Shown here piece by piece: positions 1-9,945 of a stretch of 64,000 nt of DNA (positions are counted from its first letter, which is position 1; the number at the start of each line of letters is the position of its first letter). Under the pieces are notes generated by a model, which did no database searches, was not told the DNA's origin, and was given only the letters and a program-made list of their open reading frames with translations. The stretch spans positions 559,178 through 623,177 of the forward strand of contig NW_005198091.1 in the NCBI RefSeq assembly GCF_000372725.1, written 5' to 3'. Made by a program: the position numbers and the translations under genes. The DNA comes from Emiliania huxleyi CCMP1516. Taxonomy: Eukaryota > Haptophyta > Isochrysidales > Noelaerhabdaceae.

Positions 1-851
1 TTTTTTCAGGTTCGCCTGTGATAGTGCTAGCACGCGCCAGTCCGCACCTGTGTCGAGCCTGTCTGCTGTGAGAGAGAGTTGTTTTGTTTAAATTCTTTTT
101 TCAAAGGGCAAGGTGTGAATGGCAGCTTTATGATAGGGTTACTACGCCGAACTATGCGGCAAAATCGACTGGGGCGCAGGGCCCGGATCGCCCCCCCACG
201 CAGAGACCTCGTAGTAACCCCTCAGCGCAACCGACTTGCCACTTAGATGGGCCGTGTCCACGCCTTGGTCGTCGAGAGGCACCATGAAGCCGACCTACCC
301 CTCCGTGCCGCCAATCGACGGCAACGTACCTCCGTATTGCTCTCTTGGGACAGCAAGCAGGCGCGTACGATGGTCTAATGCACGGCAAGAACATCTGCGA
401 TGCAGCTCTGAGCAACCTGCCGTCAAACGCGATCACTGAGGCGATCCGGTCGGGCGATTTCATATACATATTCTCCGGCTCTCTCCCAACGTCGTCCTCG
501 ATCTCGCAAAGGCGCGGGCGACCACGGCTGTCGCAAGGTCGTTCAAGGAGGGCTGGTGGGCGATCGAGCACATCTTTTACGGTACTCCAAGTTCACCGCC
601 CTCGCCGTCCCCAAGAGCGCCACAAGGCTGATGCGGTGATGGCTTCAATCAACGGGCCACGTCACTCGTAGACGGAGACGTAAAAATACGGAGCTTTTCC
701 AGCACATTCAAACACATATTACAAGTAACCGACAGGTGCAGCACACCAAAGTGAACAGAAGAAATACATCTACTCGCGGGCCAGGGGGCGGGGAGGGGGG
801 GAACTACTCGCGGCCCAAGTCCAAACATCTCGCGATTCGGCTGCGACCCGT
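1..851. other. Upstream region without a supported gene
   Basis: No convincing coding region was seen; the short open frames here have no recognisable domain and overlap each other on both strands. About positions 11-110 resemble, with divergence, a dispersed repeat found again near 28.1, 33.2, 33.5 and 56.9 kb. The shared pattern is GTGTTAGTGCCAGTGCG followed by a stretch ending in TTTTGTTGTGAAATTC. The segment probably holds the promoter and 5' UTR of the chromatin gene that starts at 852. Confidence 0.5.
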
Positions 852-3800
852 GTGGACATGGCACTTGTCTGCTGCTCGATGCCGTCGGGAGACGGCGACC
901 TGGAGGCGCTATTTCGAAAGGCTGGGGTCAGCGAGAATCTCATCGGCCGTTACCTTCGGTCGCTCCTAGAGGCAGGCGTCGCAAACGTCGGTGACCTCCG
1001 TGAAGCGGCAGAGGAGTTCCCGGGAGACGTCCGGAAGTGCCTTCCCCCTTTGACGATCCTTCGGCTATCCAAGCACGAGGACGGCCTCAAGTCTTTGCTT
1101 TCCTCTGATTACGGTGGTAATGCTCGGGCGGTCGGGCAGGCAGCCACAGAGGCAGCGGATGGGGCGGAGGAGGGCGGTGAGGTGGAGGGATTGGTGGAGG
1201 GATTGGGAGGGAAGCAAAGGGGCGAGGAGGCGGAAGGCGAGCTCGCTTTCACAACGCCCAGTTGGCGCCAGCGGGCCGAGCCCAAACTGCCTCCGGGGTA
1301 CACGCAGGCCGGTTCTTCAAGGATCGTCGCGCCAGATGGCAAGCGATTCCATGCTCTCGGGCCGGCGTGGGCGCACTATGATGAGGCGGCGGCAGCAGCA
1401 GAGGAAGGGAGCCTGTTCATGGTGACGGTGAAGCGCGTCGATGGCACACTCGGCCTCACCATGGTGCAAGACAACCGAGTTGAGGAGGTGCACCCGGGCG
1501 GCCCCGCGGCTGAGGCGGGACTCAAGGCCGGGGACGTCGTGGTGGAGATCAACCAGAAGTCGACGCACGTTGCCCGCTTCTGTGAACTGCTACCCGCAGC
1601 CTCTTCGTCGCGCTGTCCGGAGATCCAGCTAAAGATCCTGCGAACGGTGGCGGCGGTGGGGGAGACGGCGGCGAAGGAGGCAGCAGAGGAGGAGGAGGAG
1701 GAGGAGGGGGTGTCGGTGGTCCGCGAGAAGAGGGTGGTGGGCCGTGGCCACCAATACCTGTGCAGGCTGCAGGGCGGCAGCGAGGTGTGGCTGAAGGGGG
1801 CGCTGCTCAAGAAGCGGCACCCGGAGCTGCTCACTGCCTTCAACAACCAGGCGCCGTCTCTGCTTTTACCCGAGGAGGAGGTGGTGGCGGCGGCGGGGGT
1901 GGCGGGGGCGGCGGCGGCGGCGGAGGCGGGGGCGGCGGAGGCGGAGGCGGCGGCGGCGGAGGCGGAGAGCAGTGCGGGCTCGGGCGTAAACTTGCCCAGA
2001 GTCGCGGCGCTAGCGTCCGAGGCTGCCAAGGCCGCCAAGGCTGCGGAGCAGGCGGAGGCGGAGGTCCGAGCGGCGCAGCAAGCCGAAGCCGTGGCCAGGC
2101 AGAAGCTTGCGGCCGCGGCCAAGTCTGTGGTCCCTGGGGCGATAGCGTCGCAGCCCGTGGCGGGCGCGAGGGAAGAGGCAGCGTCGATGCCGTCGCAGGA
2201 GAACGCGAAGGAGGACGAGGCAGCGGAGACGGAAGCAGAAGAGGTCGAGGCGGAAGGAGCGGAGGTGGAAGAGGCGGAGGAGGGAGAGGCGGGAGCGCAG
2301 GACGCCGTTGATATGCCTATCGCAGTGGGGCCGGCCCCGGAGGCGCACGGCCAAGGCTCCGGACCGCAGCCAGATGACGCCCCTCTGGCTACTACGCCGC
2401 AGCCAGATGCCGATATCGTTACGCCGGCCCCCGCCGATTCGATCGATCTCACCCTCGACGACTCTCCCGTCCAGGCCGACGCCGTGCGTTCGCAGCGCCG
2501 CGGCTCGCGCACGATCGGCGGCGGCGGCGGCGGCGGCGGTGCCGGCGGTAGCGGAGGGAGCGTCGGCAGCAGCCACGTCAGCGGGAGCAGCGGCACCGGA
2601 GTCGCGCATGCCATCAGTCTCCGTCGCCGCTGCAGCACCAGCGATGGCGGCAGTTTCGCCGACAACATTGGCAGCGGCGGCGGCAGCGGTCGCGGCAGCA
2701 GCGGCAGTGGCCGCAGCGGCGGAAGCAGTGGCAGCAAGTGCAGCATTCCACCGCCCGAGCGGCTTTTTGCCACTCTGCCCGGCGCGAGCGAGAAGGAGGC
2801 GGAAGCCTTTGAAAAGCTCGCTGTCTTCCTCGAGGCCAACGGCGGTGATAGGGCCGCGCTCGCCGGCTGGAGGTGCCGGGCGGTAGCCCGAGCAGGCACC
2901 CCAGTCCAACTCTATTACCTCTACTACTCGAGTGAGGGCAAGCAGTTCCGATCGCGGCCTGATGTGGCATGTTTCCTTGGGCTGGACGTGACGCGCGTGG
3001 TGTCGTCGAGGCGGTGCGACGAGGTCTGCGGTTGGGTGCAGTGCGAAAATTGCTCGAAGTGGCGCCGGCTGGCTGCTAACGACATGGAGGCGCTACCCGA
3101 GGGCGCGTGGACGTGCGCACAGCACCCGGACGCGCGCTTTGCCTCGTGCGATGTGGCGGCTGAAGAAATGGAGGATGGCGAGCGCACGAGCGAGGAGCTG
3201 GCAATCGAACGAGCGGTGGGCGGATTGCTCCGCGAGCTCGTCCGCAAGGTTGCGGCGGAATCTAGCTGGGAGACGCGCCGTGCCGACCGCGCTCTCGCTG
3301 CCCTCCGCAGCTGGCTAACGGTGCGCGGAGCTGACGCGGCTGTCCTCGAGGGTTGGACCGCCACGGTGGTGCGCCGCGCTGTGCCGACCGGCTGCGGGGA
3401 CGGAGGGGGTGGCGTGGCTGCCAGCGTCAGCGAGGGTGGCGAGATCGCCAGCGGCGCTGTGCAGGCGGCGGAGCCGTCCACGCACGCAGCGGCAGCTTCC
3501 GCGTGGGCGCCAGCGGCTCGGAGCGAGGTGTCGACGCGTGAGAAGACTGCCCTTGGTGGTTGGACAGGGCCAAAGCGTGTTCGCTGCCGCGGCTGCGGCC
3601 CATGCCTTGCGTCCGATTGCGGCGAGTGCTCGCCGTGCCTCGACAAGCCAAAGTTCGGCGGGCCGGGCACGCAGAAGCAGGCGTGCGTGCTGCGGCGCTG
3701 CGTGTCGCTCGGCCCAGCCCGCCCCCCGGCCGCCAGCATGATCGTCGCCTCGTTCTGCAGCCCCGACGGTCACGTGTTTAGCTCCCGCGCCGATGTTGCA

Positions 3801-4508
3801 GCGCATTTGGGGCTGGCTTGCGTCAAGGCGGTAGGAGGCACGATCGGCCTCTCGTGGGTCATGTGTGATGAGTGCAAAAAGTGGCGGCGCATCGACTCCA
3901 CGGCCGCGTCAAAGGCGCGACAGGAGGAGGAATGGTACTGCTGGGAGCACCCCGAAATGCTCGACTGCGAGATGCCGGAGGAGGAAATGGAGGACGACGA
4001 GCAGTGGTCAGAGGCGGAGGGCAAGGGCGAGGATGAGGACGAGGACGAGGACGAGGTTGAGGTCGAAGTGACCGCGGAGACAGAGGATGATCCGCCGTCG
4101 TCGACCGCCGCCAACGCCGCCGCCGCCTCAGCCAAGCGAGCGCGCGACTCATCGCGGGGTGGCGTGGCGATAAGCGCTGCTCCGCTCGACGTTGCCGAAG
4201 GCAAGAGGAGGAAGGCGGAGGGGCACGAGCGCGTGCACGAGACAGTGCCCGCTGCTGCAACCAGCACCGGCCTCCCTGCCTCCTCGCTCGCAACTTGGAA
4301 CGGCATGGCTGACGTGCAGCAATTGCTCGACGGCCTCGGGCTGTCAGAGTATGTGGCCGCCTTCGAGGCGGCGGGCTACGACGATATCGATTATATTCTA
4401 GGGGAGCTCGCCGAAGCGGCAGAGGCGGTCGGGATGCGCGAGGAGCATGCGCAACACTTTGTGAGGGAGGCTAGGTCCGTCTACACCACGGGTCGCGGCG
4501 TGCACTAG
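852..4508 (+). CDS. Multidomain chromatin reader (PDZ, CW x2, CXXC, MBD-like, SAM)
   Basis: One uninterrupted frame of 1218 residues. Domains in order: an N-terminal SAM-like helical segment (about 5-65); an MBD-like strip (140-185); a PDZ domain (188-266, with GLTMVQDNRV and AGLKAGDVVVEIN); a long Ala/Glu/Gly/Ser low-complexity region (270-640); an MBD-like strip with GKQFRSRPDVACFLG (685-713); a CW zinc finger (720-770, W-x2-C-x2-C-x-KWRR); a CXXC finger (908-953, CRGCGPC...CGECSPCLD); another MBD-like strip (962-993); a second CW finger (1000-1050, CDECKKWRR); and a C-terminal SAM domain (1144-1210). CW fingers are known to read H3K4 methylation and CXXC fingers bind CpG DNA. A nuclear protein linking DNA methylation state and histone marks is inferred. 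The start could be 852 or the next Met; no intron is needed. Its 3' end faces the helicase gene. Confidence 0.85.
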   Translation: MDMALVCCSMPSGDGDLEALFRKAGVSENLIGRYLRSLLEAGVANVGDLREAAEEFPGDVRKCLPPLTILRLSKHEDGLKSLLSSDYGGNARAVGQAATEAADGAEEGGEVEGLVEGLGGKQRGEEAEGELAFTTPSWRQRAEPKLPPGYTQAGSSRIVAPDGKRFHALGPAWAHYDEAAAAAEEGSLFMVTVKRVDGTLGLTMVQDNRVEEVHPGGPAAEAGLKAGDVVVEINQKSTHVARFCELLPAASSSRCPEIQLKILRTVAAVGETAAKEAAEEEEEEEGVSVVREKRVVGRGHQYLCRLQGGSEVWLKGALLKKRHPELLTAFNNQAPSLLLPEEEVVAAAGVAGAAAAAEAGAAEAEAAAAEAESSAGSGVNLPRVAALASEAAKAAKAAEQAEAEVRAAQQAEAVARQKLAAAAKSVVPGAIASQPVAGAREEAASMPSQENAKEDEAAETEAEEVEAEGAEVEEAEEGEAGAQDAVDMPIAVGPAPEAHGQGSGPQPDDAPLATTPQPDADIVTPAPADSIDLTLDDSPVQADAVRSQRRGSRTIGGGGGGGGAGGSGGSVGSSHVSGSSGTGVAHAISLRRRCSTSDGGSFADNIGSGGGSGRGSSGSGRSGGSSGSKCSIPPPERLFATLPGASEKEAEAFEKLAVFLEANGGDRAALAGWRCRAVARAGTPVQLYYLYYSSEGKQFRSRPDVACFLGLDVTRVVSSRRCDEVCGWVQCENCSKWRRLAANDMEALPEGAWTCAQHPDARFASCDVAAEEMEDGERTSEELAIERAVGGLLRELVRKVAAESSWETRRADRALAALRSWLTVRGADAAVLEGWTATVVRRAVPTGCGDGGGGVAASVSEGGEIASGAVQAAEPSTHAAAASAWAPAARSEVSTREKTALGGWTGPKRVRCRGCGPCLASDCGECSPCLDKPKFGGPGTQKQACVLRRCVSLGPARPPAASMIVASFCSPDGHVFSSRADVAAHLGLACVKAVGGTIGLSWVMCDECKKWRRIDSTAASKARQEEEWYCWEHPEMLDCEMPEEEMEDDEQWSEAEGKGEDEDEDEDEVEVEVTAETEDDPPSSTAANAAAASAKRARDSSRGGVAISAAPLDVAEGKRRKAEGHERVHETVPAAATSTGLPASSLATWNGMADVQQLLDGLGLSEYVAAFEAAGYDDIDYILGELAEAAEAVGMREEHAQHFVREARSVYTTGRGVH

Positions 4509-5029
4509 CATCCAAAGCATGGCATGGCCCCTCTCTGGTGACTTGTGACTAATCGTAATCCGTGGATGCGCGGGATTGCACTTGGGGGAAAGGCGTTATC
4601 GGATCTCGTGCTCAGTGTGTACAGTGGTCCACACACACACTCCACAGCCTGTGCCGGCGCGCCGGGCGGGACCGTCGCGCGTGCTGGCCGGTCGGAGACC
4701 GCTCCAGTCGCTCCACCGCACATGAGTCATGAGGCCCCACAACATTGAACATAGGGTCCACTAGCGACTAGGGAGTCCAGCACGCACCACAGCCGCCCAG
4801 GCAGTCGTCCTACGTCCAGCTTCCACCCGACCGACGACGTGTATATCCGAGAGTATCCGTTTTATTTGTGGCTGCGGGAGGTGAAGCGAGCGGGTGGCAG
4901 GGGTGTCTGGTGACAGAGTTGTGAGATGGTGTGAGCGTTGGCAGCGATTGGACTGTGTACATATCGTGTGACCTGTAGAACCTTTCTCCGCGGCGGTGGG
5001 GCGGTGGCGGTGGCGTCGTTCTCTCAGGC
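4509..5029. other. Intergenic region between convergent genes
   Basis: About 520 bases between the stop of the chromatin reader (+) and the stop of the helicase (-). It presumably holds both 3' UTRs. No repeat, RNA gene or reading frame of interest was seen. Confidence 0.5.
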
Positions 5030-8000
5030 TCACAACGACGGCCGCTCCAGGCACGACTCGCCCGTCAGCGAGCAGTGATAGTACACGCGCGCATCCGCCC
5101 CCTCCCCCTCTCGCACCTCGCGCCAGTTGGGAAGGAGAGGAGCCTCCTCTCCGCCGCGCCTCTCTGGGCCGCTCGGCAGCAGTCCCGCCGCGGCCTCGCT
5201 CTGCGGCGCAGCGGGCTCCGCGGTGGGCTCTGCAGCGAGCCTCTGCCGGATGCGCCTCCCCTCCTCGCGCGCGCGCTCGGCATCCGCCGCGCTCTCCGCA
5301 AGCCCCGCCGTTGCCTCGGCCGCCGCGGCGCCGCTGCCGATGGCGGCGCCGTTGGCCATCCCGCCGTTGGCCTCGCCGCCCCCGTTTGCCGCCGTCGAGC
5401 TGATCGAGATGGAGACGCCCGCGAGGTAGTCCTCGCCCGCCTCCTCGGGCGGGGGCGGGAAAACGCCGTCCTCCGCATCGCGCGCCGCCTCCTCAAGCTC
5501 GCGCTGCGCCGCGCGCAGCTCCGCCTTCCACGCCTCCGCCGCGTCGCCGTCGCCGCCGTCGCCGCCGCCGCCGCCCGCGCTCTTGTTGCGCCGGCGCCGC
5601 TCCCGCCGCGAGGCGACGTGGCTGAGCTGCTCCGCGCTCTTCCAAGTCCGGCCCTCCTCCTCGGAGCCCGACTCGTCCGCGCCCCACTGGAAGCGGCGGC
5701 CCTCCTCGTCGATGTCGGACGAAGGCGACCGGTCGCCCGCTGAACGTGGCCTCGCCGGCATCCGCCACGCCGGGTTGCCTACAGCGACCGTGTGACACGC
5801 TCCTGCGGCGGCTGTGCCGCGCTCAAAACGGGCGCCCGCTGCGGGCTGCCGAGCACGGCGCGTTGCCCCTCGATCCACTCGAGCCAGTCGGCCCAGTGGC
5901 GCGACCGCACGAGCGTCGTCGGGTCGCCGACGATGACGAGGCCGCGCTTGGCGCGCGTCAGCATCACGTTCAGCCGCCGCGCGTCCGAGACGAAGCCGAG
6001 CGAGCCGGAGCGGTTGGAGCGGACGGCCGAGAAGACGATGAGCTCCTTCTCGCGCCCCTGGAAGCCGTCCACCGACTTGACCTCGATCTCGCGCCCTCCG
6101 GGCAGGCTGCTCACCTGCTGGCGCAGCAGGCCGACCTGCGCGCCGTATGGAGTGACGACGCCGACCTCGGCCGGCCGCAGCTCGCCTGACCATCAAACAA
6201 GAGTACTGAGACAGCACTGACGAACGAGTACCTCGGCCGGCCGCAGTTCGCGCGTGCTACTCGTTCTGGAGGTGTCCGGAAAGTCCGGGAGTAAGGTGTC
6301 CAGGAAGTGTCTAGGAAGTCTCGCCGGCGTGCAGCACGTCGCGCAGCAGCGAGACGACGGCGCTCGCCTCGCCGGGGTTGCGCTTCGACTGGCCCGCGCC
6401 CTCCTCGCCCGACCCGGAGACGAGCAGCGCAGCGTTGCACGAGGGAGACGGCCAGCGCAGCCCGCGCGGCTGCGGCCTCTTGGCGTCGGCCACGCCGGAG
6501 AGGTACTTGCCGCGGTAGAAGCAGGTGGAGACGAAGGTGGCGAGGGAGGGGTGCATCCGGTACTGCGTGTCGAGCAGCAGCGGCTGCACGCCGAGCCGGA
6601 GCATCCGCTCGAAGAGGGAGACCTTGAGGCCGCGCCGCGCCGCCTCGTCGCTCAGCACGGTGGGGCGCAGCTGCTTGTGGTCGCCGACGAGGACGAGCTG
6701 CCTGCGAGGAGGCGTCGCGGACGGGTCGCGGACGGGTCGAGACGTGTCTCGGACGAGGAGGAGCCTGCCTGCAGCCGCGCGTGAGCGGCACGAGGCACGA
6801 CGGCTCCGTCGACTGCGCCGTCTCGTCGATGAGAACCATCTGGAAGGGCACCTTCTTGAGCAGCTCGCCGCCCGCAGCGACGCACGTGCAGAGCACGACG
6901 TCGGCGCCTGCTCACGGGTACACGCCGGCGTGAGAGGCGTGAGAGGCGCCTCCACGCCGCGCGCGCGCGCGGCGCGCCTGCGAGCGCCGGCGGGCCTCCC
7001 AAATTGTCGAGCAGGTACTTGTGCAGGTCGGGGCGCACCTGCAGCAGCGGCAGGCAGCAGCAGCAGCACGGGTGAGGCGCACCGGGTGAGGCCGCCGCCA
7101 GAGGAGGGCGCCGGGCGAGCCAAGCCACGCCGCGGCTACAGTCGGGTGCTTCTCGGCCGGCTCTCGGCCGGCTCTCGCACCGCGTCGGGTCGCCCCACGC
7201 GCACGACTCCGACTCCGTCCTTGGCGAGGGAGGCGAGGATGTTGTCCACCTGCGAACACGCGTAGAGAGGGGGGGTGATCTGCTGTCTGCTAGTCGGTCT
7301 GCTGTCTGCTAGTCGGTCTGCTGTCTGCTAGTCGGTCTGCTGTCTGCTAGTCGGTCTGCTGTCTGCTAGTCGGTCTGCTGTCTGCCCACCGCGACGTTCG
7401 AGTCGGCGGTGGCGAGGACGGGCTTGACGCCGAGCGCGCGCACCCACAGCGTGAGGATCTGCACCGCGACCGTCGTCTTGCCTGTCCCCGGCGGGCCCTG
7501 CACCAGCGTGAGCCGCCGCGTGAGCGCCGCGTCGACGGCGGCGCGCTGCGAGTCGTTGAGGGTTGCTTGCGAGAGGAGGGCGCGCGCGTTGACGAGGGCG
7601 TCCTCCGCCGCGAGGCCCGTTGGCGTCGTCGCCATCCGCACCAGCTCCGCCTTGTCCTGCGCGCCTGCGGGGCGCGGCGTGGAATCGTCGTGGACGTGTC
7701 GTGGACGGGTCCGGGCCAGCCTCCCTCTGTCCCGGCGCGCCCTCTCGCCCGCCCATGCTTGCGAGGAGCGGGCCCATCAGCGGGGTGACCATGGTACCGC
7801 GCTTGCAGAGGAGCGCCGCCGCGTCCAGCTGCCGCTTGTGCGTGATGAGCGAGATCTCCGCCGCCTGATGACGCGAAGAGGAGCGGGTGAGCCCGGTGGC
7901 GCCGCGCTCACGCCACGGCTCTCGGGTCGTCTGCACCTCGGAGGCGCCTCCGCGGGCGTGCAGCGCCTCCTGCAGCTCGATGCCGAGCAGCTGGGCGAGG

Positions 8001-8359
8001 TGGTAAAAGTAGTTGTGCATCGCGTCGTCCGAGAAGGTGAGCATGTCCAGCGCAACCTCCTGGAAGCGCGCCAGCCGCTCGCCGTCCGAGCACCGCTGCA
8101 CAAACGTGCGGCAGATCTTTGTGTACTCGTCGAGGTCGAGGCCGCGCTCCTCGGCCATCGTCTCGGCCACGTAGAGCGCGTCGCGTGGCGAGCTGGCGGC
8201 GCACAGCGCGAGGAGCGCGGTGCAGGTCGCCTGCTGCGGCGTGCGTCGGCGGCGCAGCAGGTTCTCGTAGCACGCGAGCGCGTTGGGCAGGTCGGACGCC
8301 TCGATGTAGGCGCGCAGGTGCGCCTCGAGCGTCGGGACGGAGAGGTGGCTGGCGACCAT
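5030..8359 (-). CDS. UPF1-like SF1 RNA helicase with N-terminal helical repeats and C-terminal WW-like domain
   Basis: Nine exons join in frame to about 849 residues: 8359-7937, 7864-7753, 7664-7390, 7249-7181, 7038-6996, 6907-6769, 6701-6325, 6185 to about 5823, and 5778-5030. The last intron border is ambiguous. Helicase motifs: Walker [11 protein letters not shown] (about 234), motif [13 protein letters not shown] (334), GDHKQLRP (361), QYRMHP (398), VDGFQGRE (517) and [12 protein letters not shown] (549). This order and spacing match UPF1/SMUBP2-type SF1B helicases, which unwind RNA or DNA with ATP. Residues 1-141 look like PPR/TPR-type helical pairs in place of the UPF1 CH zinc domain. 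Residues 600-800 are acidic/Ala-rich. The C-terminus (810-849) resembles a WW domain but has CLERP where the second Trp is expected. At least five of eight introns start with GC. A role in nonsense-mediated decay is possible but not shown. Confidence 0.85.
7279..7385. repeat. 19-bp tandem repeat inside a helicase intron
   Basis: About 5.6 near-perfect copies of TCTGCTGTCTGCTAGTCGG lie just downstream of the donor of the intron 7389-7250 (read on the minus strand). The array makes up most of the intron and must have expanded after the intron existed. It does not touch coding sequence. Confidence 0.95.
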
Positions 8360-8812
8360 GAGGCAAGGCGTCGCGGCGATCTGTGCACTACAACCGCGAG
8401 CCCGTGGAAGAAGAAATTTATCGTGGCTGACTTTTCTGCTGTGTGGTGCACGCCCTCCGAGCGTGGCGGGGTCTGCCCGTCGGGTTGCTGCCCTAATCCC
8501 ACCAGGGGTTGTCTGCTCTATTTATCAATGGTTTCCGACCGTTGAGGTACAAGTGTTCGAAGAGAGAGTGGACCTGAGCAAGAGTGTTGCTGAGCAACGA
8601 CATGACTTGGAGGCAAATGATCGGAGTGGGAGTCAGAAATGTGGTCCTTGCGCGAGGGGAGCTCGATAAACTCGAGGGGCCAAATTATGCCGCGAGGAGG
8701 GCGGAGTTACGCAGAGCGGCGAGAGAAGCAGCGAGAGCAAGGCAGACGGCAGAGCGGCGTCTCAGAACGAGGCCGAGGAGAGCGATGAGTCAGAGGATGA
8801 AACAGCAGGGGA

Positions 8813-9032
8813 GAGAACGAGGACGAGAGTGAGAAGAACGAGAGGTGGCATGAAGCTTGAAGGTCGCTGCGAGAATTGGTGAGAGACTGCGAAGAGAGAT
8901 AGGAAGTGGTAGACGCCCGAGGGTGGGCGACGGCTAGCACCACACTCCTCTCCTTAAAATCCCTGTGCGGTGGCGGCGTGCCGTCCTCCCATCCCTCCCT
9001 TGGGTTGTCTCTTTTCTTTCTTTTTTCTGGTT
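8813..9032 (-). repeat. Dispersed upstream repeat, copy 1 (inverted relative to 24757-24975)
   Basis: Read on the minus strand this matches 24757-24975 closely over about 220 bases, with small substitutions and indels. Shared landmarks are CAACCCAAGGGAGGGATGGG, GCTAGCCGTCGCCCACC and TCACCAATTCTCGCAGCGAC. Here it lies upstream of the minus-strand helicase gene. The other copy lies upstream of the plus-strand gene at 25033, so gene-relative orientation is the same. Confidence 0.9.
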
Positions 9033-9096
9033 TGCCTCGCTTTGAAGAGATTCTACGACGATGCCTGTTTCCCTTCCTTGCGCGCACGGGCCCCGG

Positions 9097-9930
9097 GTGG
9101 ACGCTGGACAGATGATGACGGCACGCACGAGAGCGACACACAGACACAAACAGGCTCACAAGACACACAGCCAGCTGGCTGCCACACACCCTGAGAAGAG
9201 AGAGTAGACGTGTACACATAAATCCTCCCTGTCGCCCCCCCCAGCCGCTCCAAGGTGCCACCTCTAGCAATCTCGCCGGCCGGCAAGAAAGAAGAACACG
9301 CACGTTAGGTTAGGTTAGGTAGAAAGAAGTAGGCTCGAACACGTTTCGCGGAGTAAAAGAACTCGCGCGGAAAAAGTCGAGCACAAGGCACAAGTCATGG
9401 GGGTCATCAAGTGACCGCGACTGACCAAGCCACGCCACCTCGCTGGCCTCTCCGCAAGGCCCCCCGACCGCGTCGAACTCATCGGCGCGGGCTCTCTCGG
9501 CTACGGGACCGGCCCCAGCTTCGGCTGAGGGCTAACAAGCTGCCGAGCCCAAATCACTGTGAGAGCCTTGATTTCTTGTTGGTCTTCAAAAATCTCTCTC
9601 ACCAACGCGGTATGGGTGGACGCTGGACAGATGATGACGGCACGCACGAGCGACACACAGACACAAACAGGCTCACAAGACACACAGCCAGCTGGCTGCC
9701 ACACACCCTGAGTAGATAGACGTACTCATAACTCAGGGCCACATACATGCCCACATCCTCCCTGTCGCCCCCCCCAAGCACTCCAAGGTGCCAAAGGAGA
9801 CGACAGGAGGTAACACGCGAGGCTAGAGCAGGCTTGCTCCACCTCTAGCAATCTCGCCGGCCGGCAAGAAAGAACACAGCGGAGAAAAAGAACTGGCGCG
9901 CTGAAAGTCGATCAGTCGCAAACCTTTGGA
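9097..9930. repeat. Imperfect direct duplication upstream of the cathepsin gene
   Basis: Two direct copies, about 9097-9400 and 9610-9930, offset by roughly 520 bases. Both hold ACAGATGATGACGGCACGCA, CACAGCCAGCTGGCTGCCAC and CTAGCAATCTCGCCGGCCGG. The second copy has an extra insertion before the last landmark. A fragment of the ORF-bearing repeat family (9440-9590) sits between them. The first copy also contains three TTAGG units at about 9306, too few to call telomeric. Confidence 0.9.
9440..9590 (+). repeat. Fragment of the ORF-bearing dispersed repeat
   Basis: This matches the 3' end of the repeat found complete at 51070-51660 (+) and 23085-23705 (-). It includes the codons for the ORF C-terminus (VELIGAGSLGYGTGPSFG) and the following TCACTGTGAGAG stretch. 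The rest of the element is absent. It lies about 360 bases upstream of the cathepsin start, in the same orientation as that gene. Confidence 0.9.
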
Positions 9931-9945
9931 CTTGGACTGCTCCAG

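Noticed and set aside
1376-2899. Long minus-strand open frame opposite the chromatin reader
   Set aside because: Its product is Ser/Ala/Pro low complexity and it mirrors the GC-rich codons of the real gene on the other strand.
9304-9320. TTAGG units suggesting telomeric DNA
   Set aside because: Only about three copies, embedded in a duplicated intergenic repeat in the middle of gene-rich sequence. A similar short CCTAA patch at 56022 is equally isolated.
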